NCBI GenBank assembly: GCA_963719875.1
Contig: CAVRDJ010000001.1
Span: forward strand, 62,001-126,000
Direction of reading: 5' to 3'
Length of the DNA stretch: 64,000 nt
Origin: Palsa-360 sp963719875
GTDB lineage: Bacteria > Acidobacteriota > Terriglobia > Acidiferrales > UBA7541
In this document: piece by piece, positions 7,776 to 18,100 of the stretch
Numbering within the stretch: position 1 is the stretch's first letter
Layout of the letters: every line of letters begins with the position of its first letter
Made by a program: the position numbers and the translations under genes
Notes under the pieces: generated by a model
The model's database searches: none
The model's input: only the letters and a program-made list of their open reading frames with translations
Told to the model about the DNA's origin: nothing

Positions 7776-9917
7776 CTACTGGGTCTTGAGACGATGCCGG
7801 TCAATTCCCAGTTTCCTAATCTTTGATTCAAGCGTCTGTCTCGGCAGCCTCAGTTTCGCAGCTGCGCCTGTCGGACCAGAAATCAAGCCGCCCGATTCAC
7901 GCAGCGCGTTTTCGATCATCACTTTCTCGCGCTCGGCAAGATCTTCGGCGAATGGGACACTCGACGCGGCCGGCCTGGGAGGTACCGGGGTAAGCCAGCT
8001 CGGGTCAACACAGAATGTTTCCCCGTCGCACAGGATCACTGCCCGCTCGACCACATTCTGTAATTCGCGAATATTACCGGGCCAGTCATAGCTCCGGAAT
8101 AAACTGAGCGTGTCCTTGCTGACGTTTCGAATTTTCTTGCCAGCCTTCTTGCCATAACGGTCGACCAGGTACTCCACCAGCAACGGGATGTCATCCATTC
8201 GATCACGAAGCGCCGGCAATTGAATCGGGAAAACGTTCAGGCGGTAGAACAAATCCCGACGGAAAGTACCATCAGCCACGGATGCACCTAGGTCCCGATT
8301 TGTCGCCGCAAGTACTCGCACGTCAACTCGAACTGTTTGACTCCCGCCCACGCGTTCGAACTCCCTCTCCTGGAGAACTCTTAGCAAAGCAATTTGCGTC
8401 TCTGGTGGGACTTCACCGACCTCATCCAAGAAAATCGTTCCACCGTCGGCTGATTCGAAGCGCCCCAGCCGTCTCTGCAGTGCTCCGGTGAAAGAACCTT
8501 TTTCGTGTCCGAACAGTTCCGAAGCAATCAGCGAAGGCGGAATCGCAGCGCAGTTCACGCGAATGAACGCGCGGTTTACCCGCTTGGACCGATTATGGAT
8601 CGCACGGGCAATCAGTTCTTTGCCGGTTCCGGTCTCACCTTGGATTAGAACCGTAGAATCAGTAGGAGCCACTCTGGAAACTTGCGCCAACACTTTGCGC
8701 AGCGACTCGGAGGAACCCACAATTTCCTCGAACATGGAAGAGCGCACGATTTCCTCGCGCAACGCGACGGTTTCATTCCGCATGCGATCTTCGGCACGTT
8801 TACGATCATCGATATCCGTCGCGGTCGCATACCATCGAATGACGTTTCCGTTTTCGTCCAGTAGTGGGTTATAGCGGATCAGAAACCAACGGTACTTGCC
8901 GTCTTTCCCCAGAGTTCGATACTCGTTTTCGAACGGAACTGGAGTGGAAAGAGTTCTGCGCCGTTGTTCAAGAAGTCTTTGAAGATCCTCGGGATGGAAA
9001 ACACGCGAGCGAAAGTCGTCGGCTCGTACTTCGTCCAGAGACAACCCAGTGTACTCAATTGTTGCGCGATTTGCGTAAATGGCTTTTCCATCTGGAGTCA
9101 TGACGACAATCGCTTGCGGAATAACGTCGACAATTTGTCTTAGTTCCGCTTCAGACTTCTTGATCTTCTCTAACGCGAACGTCAGCGCGGATTTGGATCG
9201 ATCGCGCTCGATGGCAATTCCGGCAATCCGGCTGGCATAATCGATGAGCTGCATCTCCGCCGGGCTTGGGTGTCGAACTTCACGGTGGTACATTCCGAAC
9301 GTGCCCAGCACCTTGCCGTCGTGAGAAATAATGGGGGATGACCATACGGCGCGCAGTCCGGCTTGCACAAGTAAATCCCTCAAGTTTGCGAAATGTGGGT
9401 GCGTCAGGACGTCGGCCACGTAGACTGGCTTGCGTAGATAGGCCGCCGCACCGCAGGAACCGACCTCGGGGCCAATCTGCACGCAGTCGGTCGCGACTCG
9501 ATAGGCATCAGGCAGACTTGGGCCGGCAGCGAATCGAAGCCGCAAACCGTCCTCATCGAGTAGGTAAATCGTGCACAACATTCCTTCTGAGTGAGCTTCG
9601 ATGAGGAGAGCGACGCTGTGGAGAACATCTTTGAGCGGCGCATCGGTGAGAATCATTTTGAGGGCATCGAGCACCCCCTCACTGGACAGAGTTTGCGGTC
9701 GTGCAGGAGGAGTTGCAGATGCCTGATCCAGGACAACGATGGACGATTTGGCGTCGGTCATGGCGAATGCCGCTTGCTCGTTCCCTCTCGGACCACTTGA
9801 AGCAGTTGGTGTAGGATCCCGTTTAGAAGATGATGCTGGGGCGCTCATGAATTCACCGACGGTTGGGCTCGGTTCTGGGACATCCCTAAGATACTCTTCA
9901 AAACAGCCAGATGCCAC
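7776..9917 (-). CDS. Sigma-54-dependent transcriptional activator (GAF-PAS-AAA+-Fis)
   Basis: A 713-residue enhancer-binding protein. A GAF-like domain spans roughly residues 90-235, followed by a coiled linker and a PAS domain (about 255-375, ending IRWYATATDIDDRKRAE). The AAA+ core has Walker A GETGTGKE near 427, the sigma-54-contact loop GSFTGA near 472 (Ser in place of the usual Ala) and Walker B GGTIFLDEV near 490. A Fis-type helix-turn-helix ends the protein (AAAKLRLPRQTLESKIRKLGI). The start is uncertain: GTG 9917 gives the longest form, and ATG 9848 or 9761 would remove a disordered N-terminus. It probably senses a small ligand or redox state and activates the adjacent sigma-54 promoter. 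Confidence 0.9.
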   Translation of the reverse strand: MASGCFEEYLRDVPEPSPTVGEFMSAPASSSKRDPTPTASSGPRGNEQAAFAMTDAKSSIVVLDQASATPPARPQTLSSEGVLDALKMILTDAPLKDVLHSVALLIEAHSEGMLCTIYLLDEDGLRLRFAAGPSLPDAYRVATDCVQIGPEVGSCGAAAYLRKPVYVADVLTHPHFANLRDLLVQAGLRAVWSSPIISHDGKVLGTFGMYHREVRHPSPAEMQLIDYASRIAGIAIERDRSKSALTFALEKIKKSEAELRQIVDVIPQAIVVMTPDGKAIYANRATIEYTGLSLDEVRADDFRSRVFHPEDLQRLLEQRRRTLSTPVPFENEYRTLGKDGKYRWFLIRYNPLLDENGNVIRWYATATDIDDRKRAEDRMRNETVALREEIVRSSMFEEIVGSSESLRKVLAQVSRVAPTDSTVLIQGETGTGKELIARAIHNRSKRVNRAFIRVNCAAIPPSLIASELFGHEKGSFTGALQRRLGRFESADGGTIFLDEVGEVPPETQIALLRVLQEREFERVGGSQTVRVDVRVLAATNRDLGASVADGTFRRDLFYRLNVFPIQLPALRDRMDDIPLLVEYLVDRYGKKAGKKIRNVSKDTLSLFRSYDWPGNIRELQNVVERAVILCDGETFCVDPSWLTPVPPRPAASSVPFAEDLAEREKVMIENALRESGGLISGPTGAAAKLRLPRQTLESKIRKLGIDRHRLKTQ

Positions 9918-10068
9918 TTGTGGTCGCAGTCTTTCGGGTTAGACGGCTCCAGCGTGATGGATCGGCGTTACGCACTGCGCTCCACGAGTTGGACCAGAGT
10001 AGTGCCTCTAATTGGGACGCGGGGGAATGCGGCCACCAAAACCGTCCCACTTTGAGCGGTCACTCCAA

Positions 10069-10551
10069 CTATTTCGATCGCAGAGCCGTCTGCCCCAGGT
10101 GATAGGCCAAATGATTGGTACGACTCAGCAGAATGGCAAGACGGTTACGCAACGGTTCTTTCAGAAAGTCTTCCTCAGACACCGCAGTGTGTTTCTTTAG
10201 CCAGTCCGCCGCCGAGAGACTTGCAAACCCCTCAAACAATCTCGCGTTTACTTCTATCCAGGCCTTCCGAACCAGCTCAGCCGATGGAGCACCGGCTTGC
10301 GCCTTATCGGGATTGGAAATGAACACGACATCGAACTCAGGATGGAGTCGCCGCCCAAAACCCAACAGAGACAACATCGCGTCGGGAGTGGCCGTGAGAT
10401 GTCCCCACAGATAGATCATGCGGTTTTTTCCCGGTGCGACTTCTTTCAGGAGTTCTTCTTCGCTGAGACCGGAAAACATTTTGTCGGCTCTCTCGATGTT
10501 TCCCTTCCATCCGTTCAGCACAACCGCCAAGAACAATTCCTCGTTCGTCAT
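10069..10551 (-). CDS. DinB-like family protein
   Basis: A 160-residue protein of the DinB/YfiT-like four-helix-bundle type. The metal-ligand His pattern is visible as YLWGHLTATPD near residue 45 and NHLAYHLGQ at the C-terminus. Related proteins are metal-dependent thiol S-transferases or uncharacterised stress proteins. ATG 10551 with AAGGAAAC upstream is preferred; the longer frame begins with a duplicated MNLDVV segment produced by a direct repeat in the upstream DNA and is unlikely to be translated. Confidence 0.8.
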   Translation of the reverse strand: MTNEELFLAVVLNGWKGNIERADKMFSGLSEEELLKEVAPGKNRMIYLWGHLTATPDAMLSLLGFGRRLHPEFDVVFISNPDKAQAGAPSAELVRKAWIEVNARLFEGFASLSAADWLKKHTAVSEEDFLKEPLRNRLAILLSRTNHLAYHLGQTALRSK

Positions 10552-10609
10552 GAGGGTTTCCTTTTGTGTTTTTATTGGATCCGCGACCTCGTCTGTTATG
10601 CCAGGAATC

Positions 10610-10645
10610 AAAACAACGTCCAGGTTCATCACAACGTCCAAGTTC
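10610..10645. repeat. Short tandem duplication upstream of the DinB-like gene
   Basis: CAACGTCCA(G/A)GTTCATC appears twice back to back at about 10615-10645 with one base changed. It creates a duplicated peptide in the 5' extension of the DinB-like frame, which argues that this stretch is non-coding leader. Confidence 0.5.
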
Positions 10646-10746
10646 ATCCAATTCTCTTTATCGATCTCTCACAAACGGTCGTGAGCTGCACACCGAGCGT
10701 CGCCGGCCTTTTCACGTCAGTGCGGCAAATCCGGCTCTGGCATACC

Positions 10747-12180
10747 TCAACTGCGTGCGGCGCGATTGAGCGCACCAGAATTCGGTGAACTCTGGTGAAC
10801 GGACTTCCCGGCGAGGTTCACCTGACCAGTGGTAACAGGCGGTGTCATACGGGCGATCCAGGATTCGTAATTGCCGGTGTACCCTACCCGTTCCTGCAGG
10901 CTGCGAATCCGCTGCTCGATCGCCGCGACCTCCAGATCCGACAGGCCCGGCATGACCCGGATCCGATCCCGAACAGCCTGAGCTCGCTCAGCCGCTCGGG
11001 ATTCGGCGCCCAAGTAAAACCGCGCAAATGCTGAGCCGTCATCTGCGACGCCGATGTAACTTTCGATGAGGTTGGTAGTGACTTCCTGGCTATTCACCAG
11101 TGACGAGTGAATATTGCCTTTTCCGGTCACGACATTGCCAACTCCAAACACCCGGTCGGATTCGAGGTACCGCGGCAGACCTTCCTGGCTGAAATCGTAA
11201 TATTCGCCCTTCGTGACGACGCCAGGAATCTTCTCAGGCACGGAGCCGATCGACGAAATCACCAGTGGCGCCCGCAATTCGTACTCCGAATCGGCGATTG
11301 GCTCTGCTTTTCTTCCCTCCACTTTGGTCACCACTACCTTCAAGCCCACCAGCCGTCCATCCTCCAACAGGAGCCCCGTTGGCACCCTGCGATCCTGGAC
11401 CCGAAACAAGTATTTCTCTTGCGCTAAACGAAGCATCTTCTGACGGTTGGCTTCTGTCTTCGCAAGCTGATCGGGCGTGGCGTTTTGTGGCGGCGAAGCT
11501 AGCGGCATATCTTGCAGCCGTCGGCGGAAGATCAGCAGGCATCCTTTGACGCCAAGATCGCCGGGTGCAATACCGTGCATCTTGCAGACGGCTGGTATGC
11601 CCTTCTTTTCGAGCTCATACACATCGGTTTGAACACTTCGTGCCCGAAGAACACGCTCATAGTTTTCGAGCTGCAGAATCTTCACCACGTCAATCGACGC
11701 AAGCCCGCCGCCCACGACCAGGGCTTCGTCAGGAGCCTGGTAGCGCGGCCCCGTGTAGCCCTCTTCATTCTTGTGGTTGTACCAATAGATGAAGGGGTTC
11801 TGGTAAACCAAGCCCTTGCCAACGAATTCTTGCGCTCCAGGAATCCCCAGTTCTCGGTCCCGCCACGCTCCGTTTGCCAGGATCACCACGGAGAAGCCCC
11901 AGTTGTCGCAGAGATCCTGAAAGTCCAGATCACGGCCAACCTTGGTACACGGAAGGAAGAAAACACCAGGCTTTTTCAATCGAGCATCAATGCGACTGTA
12001 CTCTTGTTCACGTTGCTCCAGATGCCAGCGCGGTAGACCATCCTCAATCTTGCCGTAAGGCCTTTTGTTCTGTTCGATGACAACCGCGTGAATCCCATTG
12101 TCCGCCAATATTTCGGCGGCGACCGAGCCGGCGATCCCCCCGCCGACAATGGCGGCAAAGTGCTGTGGTCTGGCAGTCAT
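10747..12180 (-). CDS. FAD-dependent pyridine-nucleotide oxidoreductase
   Basis: A 477-residue flavoprotein starting at ATG 12180. The N-terminal FAD-binding motif is AIVGGGIAGSVAAEIL (near residue 10) and a second Rossmann motif VVGGGLASIDVVKIL lies near residue 165. The C-terminal FGVGNVVTGKGN matches the second FAD contact of the adrenodoxin-reductase/glutamate-synthase-beta-like group. No CxxC disulfide site or Fe-S cluster motif was seen, so it is likely to use an external acceptor such as a ferredoxin. The upstream in-frame extension lacks a ribosome-binding site. Confidence 0.8.
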   Translation of the reverse strand: MTARPQHFAAIVGGGIAGSVAAEILADNGIHAVVIEQNKRPYGKIEDGLPRWHLEQREQEYSRIDARLKKPGVFFLPCTKVGRDLDFQDLCDNWGFSVVILANGAWRDRELGIPGAQEFVGKGLVYQNPFIYWYNHKNEEGYTGPRYQAPDEALVVGGGLASIDVVKILQLENYERVLRARSVQTDVYELEKKGIPAVCKMHGIAPGDLGVKGCLLIFRRRLQDMPLASPPQNATPDQLAKTEANRQKMLRLAQEKYLFRVQDRRVPTGLLLEDGRLVGLKVVVTKVEGRKAEPIADSEYELRAPLVISSIGSVPEKIPGVVTKGEYYDFSQEGLPRYLESDRVFGVGNVVTGKGNIHSSLVNSQEVTTNLIESYIGVADDGSAFARFYLGAESRAAERAQAVRDRIRVMPGLSDLEVAAIEQRIRSLQERVGYTGNYESWIARMTPPVTTGQVNLAGKSVHQSSPNSGALNRAARS

Positions 12181-12371
12181 CACAGTTCTCAAGCGCACCC
12201 TTCGATGCATTCGCTGATATTCGCTTGGCCGATGAACGCGGCTCGGGCGCATTCACACGTCCGGGAACTTTTATATTGGATAAGAGTCGTCATCAAAAGG
12301 GTTCAGCGAAAATGAAGGTCTGTTCGTTGGTCATGGGAGGCCCAACGTACGAACATGGATCAAACGCATCT

Positions 12372-13841
12372 CTAAAGCTGGGGCAAATTCGAGACGTCCC
12401 ATCCTCCGCCCAGAGCCTTGATTAAGAGCACGCTCGCCTCAAGTCGTCGTCTCTGGATATCGATATCGTTACGTTCATTGGCGAGTTCAATCGTTTGCGC
12501 GGTAATCACCTGGAGATATGTGTCGACTCCACCTTTGTAACGATTTGTAAAAAGCTGAAGAGATTCGCGCGATGATGCGAGCGCCCGCTGTTGCTGCTGC
12601 GTTTCGTTCTCCAGGATGCGCAAGGCGGCGATGTTGTCTTCCACTTCCTGGAACGCAGTCAGTGAGGTCTGACGATAGGTCGCGACTGCAGCATCGTAGT
12701 TCGCGAGCGTCGATTCGGACGTGGCGCGACGGCGCCCCCCGTCGAACAGGGTCTCGACGAGGGCCGGACCGACGGCCCAGAAACCGCTCGGCCAGCTAAA
12801 CCAGTTTGAACCCTGAGAGCCTGCAAACCCCACGGTTCCATCGAGGTTGACTGTGGGAAAATACGCTGCACGGGCAATGCCGATCTGCTGGTTTCCCTCC
12901 GCCACTCGGCGCTCCGCGGCGGCGATGTCCGGGCGTCGCTGTAATAGTTCAGAAGGGAGCCCAATCGGGGTTCTGGGAGGTTGGTAGTTGAGCGGCGCTG
13001 CAGGCAAGCTGAATTCCGCGGGCGGCTTTCCGATCAGAATTGCGATGGCATGTTCGAATTGCGCTCGTTGCACGGTGACGTCCGTGTCTTGCACGTTGGT
13101 GGTCTCCAGCTGCGTTTGCGCCTGCGCCACGTCGGCTTTCGGAGCGACGCCTCTACTGAAACGGTTGAGCGTGAGCTGCACGTTGTCGGAATAGGCTTTC
13201 ACTGTGTCGTCTAGGAGTTGTTTCTGAGCGTCGGCGCTGCGCAATTCGAAATAGTCCAGGGCGAGTTCCGCCTCGAGGCTGAGTTTAGCGGTCTCGTAGT
13301 CGGCAGCGGTCGCCTGAGCTTCCTCCCTCGCGGCAGCGACACTGCGCCGCACGCGGCCCCAAAGGTCTAGCTCATAGGAAAGATCAAAGGGCAGAACGAA
13401 ATCGCCCTTGCTGGCCTCTTGAATCTTCGACGGAAAGCTCGGTGAGAAATCTGAGCTCTTGACATAGCTGGCGCTCGGCGCGGTGGAGATGGTTGGGAAC
13501 TGGGAGGCCCGATTGAAGCGAATCGCTGCGCGGGCTTCGCGGAATCGCGCTTCCGCTACTTTTAGGTTCTGGTTGGAACCGGCGACCTGTTCTTCCAGCT
13601 TGTTTAGGTCCGGATCGCCAAAAACCTCCCACCAGTTTCCGCGGCTCGCCTGATCCGCAGGATGCGCGGGTCGCCACTGGTTTAACTCCTTGAATGAGTC
13701 TGGCGCTTCTTCCTTATAGGCTAGTGTCGTAGGCACGGCGGGCTTGAGGTACCTGGGACCAACCGTGCAACCCGCAAGCAGCGGAAGCAGCGCGGCTATG
13801 CCGGTGAGGATCAAACGCGTGACGCCAAATTCGTACCTCAT
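12372..13841 (-). CDS. RND efflux outer-membrane lipoprotein (NodT/OprM family)
   Basis: A 489-residue outer-membrane factor with a lipoprotein signal ending in the lipobox LLAGC. It has the duplicated TolC-like helical repeats (LYELDLWGRVRRSVAAAREEAQA; PSELLQRRPDIAAAERRVAEGNQ), the last being diagnostic for NodT/OprM proteins. It forms the trans-outer-membrane channel of the tripartite pump encoded with the two genes upstream. Its ATG overlaps the adaptor stop by four bases (ATGA), so the genes are translationally coupled. Confidence 0.93.
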   Translation of the reverse strand: MRYEFGVTRLILTGIAALLPLLAGCTVGPRYLKPAVPTTLAYKEEAPDSFKELNQWRPAHPADQASRGNWWEVFGDPDLNKLEEQVAGSNQNLKVAEARFREARAAIRFNRASQFPTISTAPSASYVKSSDFSPSFPSKIQEASKGDFVLPFDLSYELDLWGRVRRSVAAAREEAQATAADYETAKLSLEAELALDYFELRSADAQKQLLDDTVKAYSDNVQLTLNRFSRGVAPKADVAQAQTQLETTNVQDTDVTVQRAQFEHAIAILIGKPPAEFSLPAAPLNYQPPRTPIGLPSELLQRRPDIAAAERRVAEGNQQIGIARAAYFPTVNLDGTVGFAGSQGSNWFSWPSGFWAVGPALVETLFDGGRRRATSESTLANYDAAVATYRQTSLTAFQEVEDNIAALRILENETQQQQRALASSRESLQLFTNRYKGGVDTYLQVITAQTIELANERNDIDIQRRRLEASVLLIKALGGGWDVSNLPQL

Positions 13842-15085
13842 CGGCTAGAACCGCCTGCTGGTTTGTTGCCGAGGCGAACGGGCAACCCGGTGACCAGAGA
13901 ATCCGACGGATCGACAATGATGGCGTCCGTTGGTTGCAGGCCGGAAACAATTTCAACAGTGTTTCCGTAATCGCGACCGATCTTGACCGGAACCAACTCG
14001 GCTTTGCCGTTGCGAACCAGTCCAACCTGCAAGCCTTCTTTGCGAAAGATCAATGTATTCGATGGAATGGTCACGGAGCGAGTCTCATCGGGCAGCTTGA
14101 GGTGCACAAAGCCGTAAGCACCTGGCAGGAGTTGGCCGGTAGGATTGTCAACGTCGACTTCAACAAGCAGCGTACGCGACGCGACGTCAATGGAGTTAGC
14201 GTTGCGAACAAGAGTGCCATGAAAAGTTTGGCCCGCGAATTCATCGAGGGTCAAAGTGGCGGGCGCACCGGAACGAGCGGCACGGGAGTACACCTCCGGA
14301 ATCGACACGTATACGCGAAGGGTGCGAATCGCGGCGATGTGAAACAGTTCCTTCGGTTGCGCGCTGGCCCCTGCGTCGATGAGTGCCCCTATGTCCGTAT
14401 TGCGTGCGGTGATGATGCCGTCAAAGGGCGCATAGATCTTTTCGAACGATTGCAGCTCTTGGAGTCGCCGCACGTTGGCGGCACTCGATTCGGCCGTGGC
14501 TTTCACCGCGCTGAGATTGCTGACGGCCTGGTCGGTTTCCTGCTGGGATACGGACCCCGTACTCACCAGGTCTTGCCAACGGGCGGCGGTGATTTTGGCA
14601 ATGTTCAAGTTCGCTTGCGCGGTATCCTGCTCCGCTTGAGCTTGCCGCAGTTGCTGGTCGACTTCGGGAGTTTCGATCTCCGCGAGCAACTGGCCTTTTT
14701 GGACATGCGCGCCAATGTCGAAATACCAGCGCTTGAGATAACCGCTGGTTCGCGCAAAGAGCGGTGCCTCGCTGAATGCCTGCGTATTCCCAGGCAGGAT
14801 AATTTCCTGTGTGGGAGCGCCTTCCTTCGGACAAATCACGGCGACGCTGGGAATAGCAGTTTCCGCAGTTCGTTTCAGCAGCCGCGATTCGGCAGCTACT
14901 CGCGAATGGATGCCGGAGTAAATCAGGAGAGCGAGGGCAGCGAGGACGGCTATCGCGACCAGGACTGCTGTTTGACGTCCGACTCCCGGGCGCGGGCGAA
15001 ATCCGTCCGAACTCGGTTGCATGGTCTTCACTTCGATCGTGTCTGGCTCGGGAACGTTCGTCATATTTTCCTCACTCGATGCCAT
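13838..15085 (-). CDS. RND efflux periplasmic adaptor (HlyD/MFP family)
   Basis: A 415-residue membrane-fusion protein. One N-terminal transmembrane anchor (TAVLVAIAVLAALALLIYSGI, about residues 38-58) precedes a lipoyl-like domain (KRWYFDIGAHVQKGQLLAEIETPE), an alpha-helical hairpin (about 130-195) and beta-barrel domains ending VSGLQPTDAIIVDPSDSLV. It bridges the inner-membrane pump and the outer-membrane channel. It lies 35 bp downstream of the permease gene and overlaps the next gene by four bases. Confidence 0.92.
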   Translation of the reverse strand: MASSEENMTNVPEPDTIEVKTMQPSSDGFRPRPGVGRQTAVLVAIAVLAALALLIYSGIHSRVAAESRLLKRTAETAIPSVAVICPKEGAPTQEIILPGNTQAFSEAPLFARTSGYLKRWYFDIGAHVQKGQLLAEIETPEVDQQLRQAQAEQDTAQANLNIAKITAARWQDLVSTGSVSQQETDQAVSNLSAVKATAESSAANVRRLQELQSFEKIYAPFDGIITARNTDIGALIDAGASAQPKELFHIAAIRTLRVYVSIPEVYSRAARSGAPATLTLDEFAGQTFHGTLVRNANSIDVASRTLLVEVDVDNPTGQLLPGAYGFVHLKLPDETRSVTIPSNTLIFRKEGLQVGLVRNGKAELVPVKIGRDYGNTVEIVSGLQPTDAIIVDPSDSLVTGLPVRLGNKPAGGSSR

Positions 15086-15120
15086 GTTTCGTCTTATCTC
15101 TTCGTTGAATTTGGTCTAGG

Positions 15121-18100
15121 CTACCCATTGGACTTTTCCTGAATAGCCGGAGGAACGCTCTGTCCGTGCAACAAACCGAAGACCGCGGGGACGAAGATCA
15201 GCGTCGCCAGGGTGGCGCACAATAGGCCGCCAATGACGGCGCGCCCGAGGGGCGCATTCTGTTCACCACCCTCGCCCAGTCCAAGCGCCATGGGAATCAT
15301 GCCGATGATCATGGCCAGCGCCGTCATCAGCACGGGTCGAAACCGTGTGAAACCCGATTCAATGGCGGCTTCGATCGGATCTCCGTGGTGCTGGAGCCGT
15401 TCTTTCGCAAAAGATACGACAAGAATGCTGTTTGCCGTTCCGACGCCCATGCACATCACCGCGCCCGTCAGTGCCGGGACGCTTAGCGTTGTGTGCGTGA
15501 GAAATAAGAAAACGACGATACCGGCGAGGGCGGCAGGAAGTGCCGAGATGATGATGAACGGATCCAGCCACGATTGAAAGTTCACCACGATCAGGAGATA
15601 GACGAGAACGACTGAGAAGGCGAGTCCGCTTAGCAAGCCGAGGTACGAGGTGCGCATAGTTTGCAGCTGGCCCCGAACCGTCACGAAGCTGCCGCGCGGC
15701 AAGGATTTGCGATCGGCATCCACAATGCGCGTGACCTCGCGGCCAACCGCTCCCAAATCGCGCCCCTGGACGGCGGCGTAAATATCGACCACGCGGCGAA
15801 TGTTGTAGTGGTTGACCACTGCCATTTCGTTCGCCCGTTTAATGGAAGCGACGTCCGCGAGAATTTCCGGACGCGTGGCGGCCGCCGTATTGAGTGGAGT
15901 GTTCTGAAGATCTTCCAGGGATTGAATCGAATATTGCGGCGTTTGGGTAACCAAGTTGTAGTTGACGCCGTTCTTGACATTCAGAAAAAACATTGGCGTA
16001 ATCTGGAAGCTGCCGCTGAGCGAGTTCAGCACGCTGTTGGCGACATCGCGCTGCGTGTAGCCGCCCTGGGCCGCCTTGGTACGGTCCACCGTCACGTCGA
16101 ACTCCGGATAGTCAAACGCTTGTTGTATGCGCCCGTCCGCGATGCCCGGAACCCGCTCAATTTCATGTAGCATCCGCGCAGCGACTTCACGATTGCCATC
16201 GATGTCGGTTCCCTCGATCTGGATATCGACGGGCGCCGGCAAACCGAAGTTCAAGACTTGAGTGACGATGTCCGAAGGTAGGAAGTAGAACGTTGTCCCC
16301 GGGTATTCACGCGGCAGCGTCTCCCGCAAGCGCTGCACATAATCTGCCGTCGCGTGGTGCTTTTCTCTGAGGGACACCAGAATGTCGGCGTCGCCCGCTC
16401 CGATGAGGCCCGATGTGCTGTGCATAAGATTGATGGTGCTGTAGGGCAATCCGATGTTGTCCAGAATGTTGTCGACATCGTGCTCGGGGATCTCACGTCT
16501 TATCGTGCCCTCGACGAGGTCGCACAGCTTCGCGGTCTCTTCGATTCGCGTGCCGCTCTTGGCGCGGAGATGGAGGATGAATTGGCCGTTGTCGGTGTTT
16601 GGAAAGAAATCCTGACCGAGCCACGGCTCAAGGAGGAACGCTGCTGCACAGGTCAGAAGAAACGCAGGGACGAACAGGGCTCGGCTCCGCACAATCGCCG
16701 TGAGAAGGGCGTGGTAGGCATCCCGAAGGTGTTCGAATCCACGCTCGAACGCTAGCTGAAAGCGCACCAGAGGATTCCGTGAGCCGTCGCGGTCGCCGTG
16801 TTTTGCATTCAACATGAACATCACCAGCGTAGGCACGAGCGTCCGCGAAAGGAGATACGAGGCGAGCATGGCGAAGACGACCGCTTCGGCCAAAGGTACG
16901 AAGAGATATCGTGTTACGCCGCTCAAAAAGAACATGGGCAAGAACACGATGCAGATGCAAAGCGTGGACACCAGAGCGGGCACGGCAATCTGCTGCGCGC
17001 CGTCAAGAATGGCCTGCATGGTGGGCTTGCCCATGGCTAGATTGCGATTGGTGTTTTCGATTTCGACGGTGGCGTCATCCACGAGCATCCCAACAGCGAG
17101 CGCCAGACCGCCCAGGGTCATAATATTGATGGTCTGCCCCAGCACGCTGAGGCACAGAACGCTGACAAGAATAGATAAAGGGATGGAAACGGCGATGATC
17201 AAGGTACTTCGCCAGCTTCCCAGGAAGAGCAGAATCATCAGCCCTGTGAGGCACGCGGCTATGACGGCCTCGCGGATGACGCCGTTCACCGCGCCTCGCA
17301 CGAAGATGGATTGATCGGCCAGTGGCAAAATCTTGAGTTCCGGGGGCAGAGTTTGTGCGACGCGCGGAAGCAGGCCGCGAATGCCCTTCACGACGTCGAG
17401 TGTGGAGGCGTTTCCGGCCTTGAGGACGGACACGAGAGCGCCGCGACGGCCATCCTGGCGCACGATGTTTGTCTGCGGCGCAAAAGCGTCACGCACATTC
17501 GCTACATCGCGTAGATAGATCGTGGAATTGCCAACGACCTTGATCGGGATGTCGTTCAGTTCCGGGACGGTCCTCATGCTAGCGTTCAGCCGCACGTCGT
17601 ATTCGAACGGGCCCATCTTTACAGTTCCGGAAGGCAAAATGAGATTTTGCTGCTGCACGGCATTGAGAACATCTTGTGGCGACAGGCCTTTCGACTGCAC
17701 CAAACCGGGGTTCAAATCGACCATGATCTGACGTTGCTTCCCGCCATAGAGGAAAGGAACTACGGCCCCAGGCACCGTCACCAGCTGAGGCCTGAGGAAA
17801 TTCTGTCCGAGGTCGTTCAACTGCTGCTCCGAGAGTCCATCACCGGAAAGGCCGAGCTGCAGAATGGGCACGCTCGAGGCGCTGTAGTTGATGATGATCG
17901 GAGGCTGGGTCCCAGGCGGCAGGAATCGTAGGATGGCTTGAGAGGCAGCAGTCACCTGGGCATTCGCGGTGTCCAGGCTCGCGCGGGGTTGCAGGTAAAT
18001 CTTGACAATGGCTTGACCATTTATGGTCGTCGATTCCAGGTGTTCAACGTTGTCGATAGCCAACGTCAAGATCCGTTCAAATGGGCTTGTGATCCGTCCT

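Noticed and set aside
13934..15142. 402-codon plus-strand frame opposite the RND adaptor
   Set aside because: It lies entirely antisense to a well-supported adaptor gene and has no domain or start context; long antisense frames are expected in GC-rich coding DNA.
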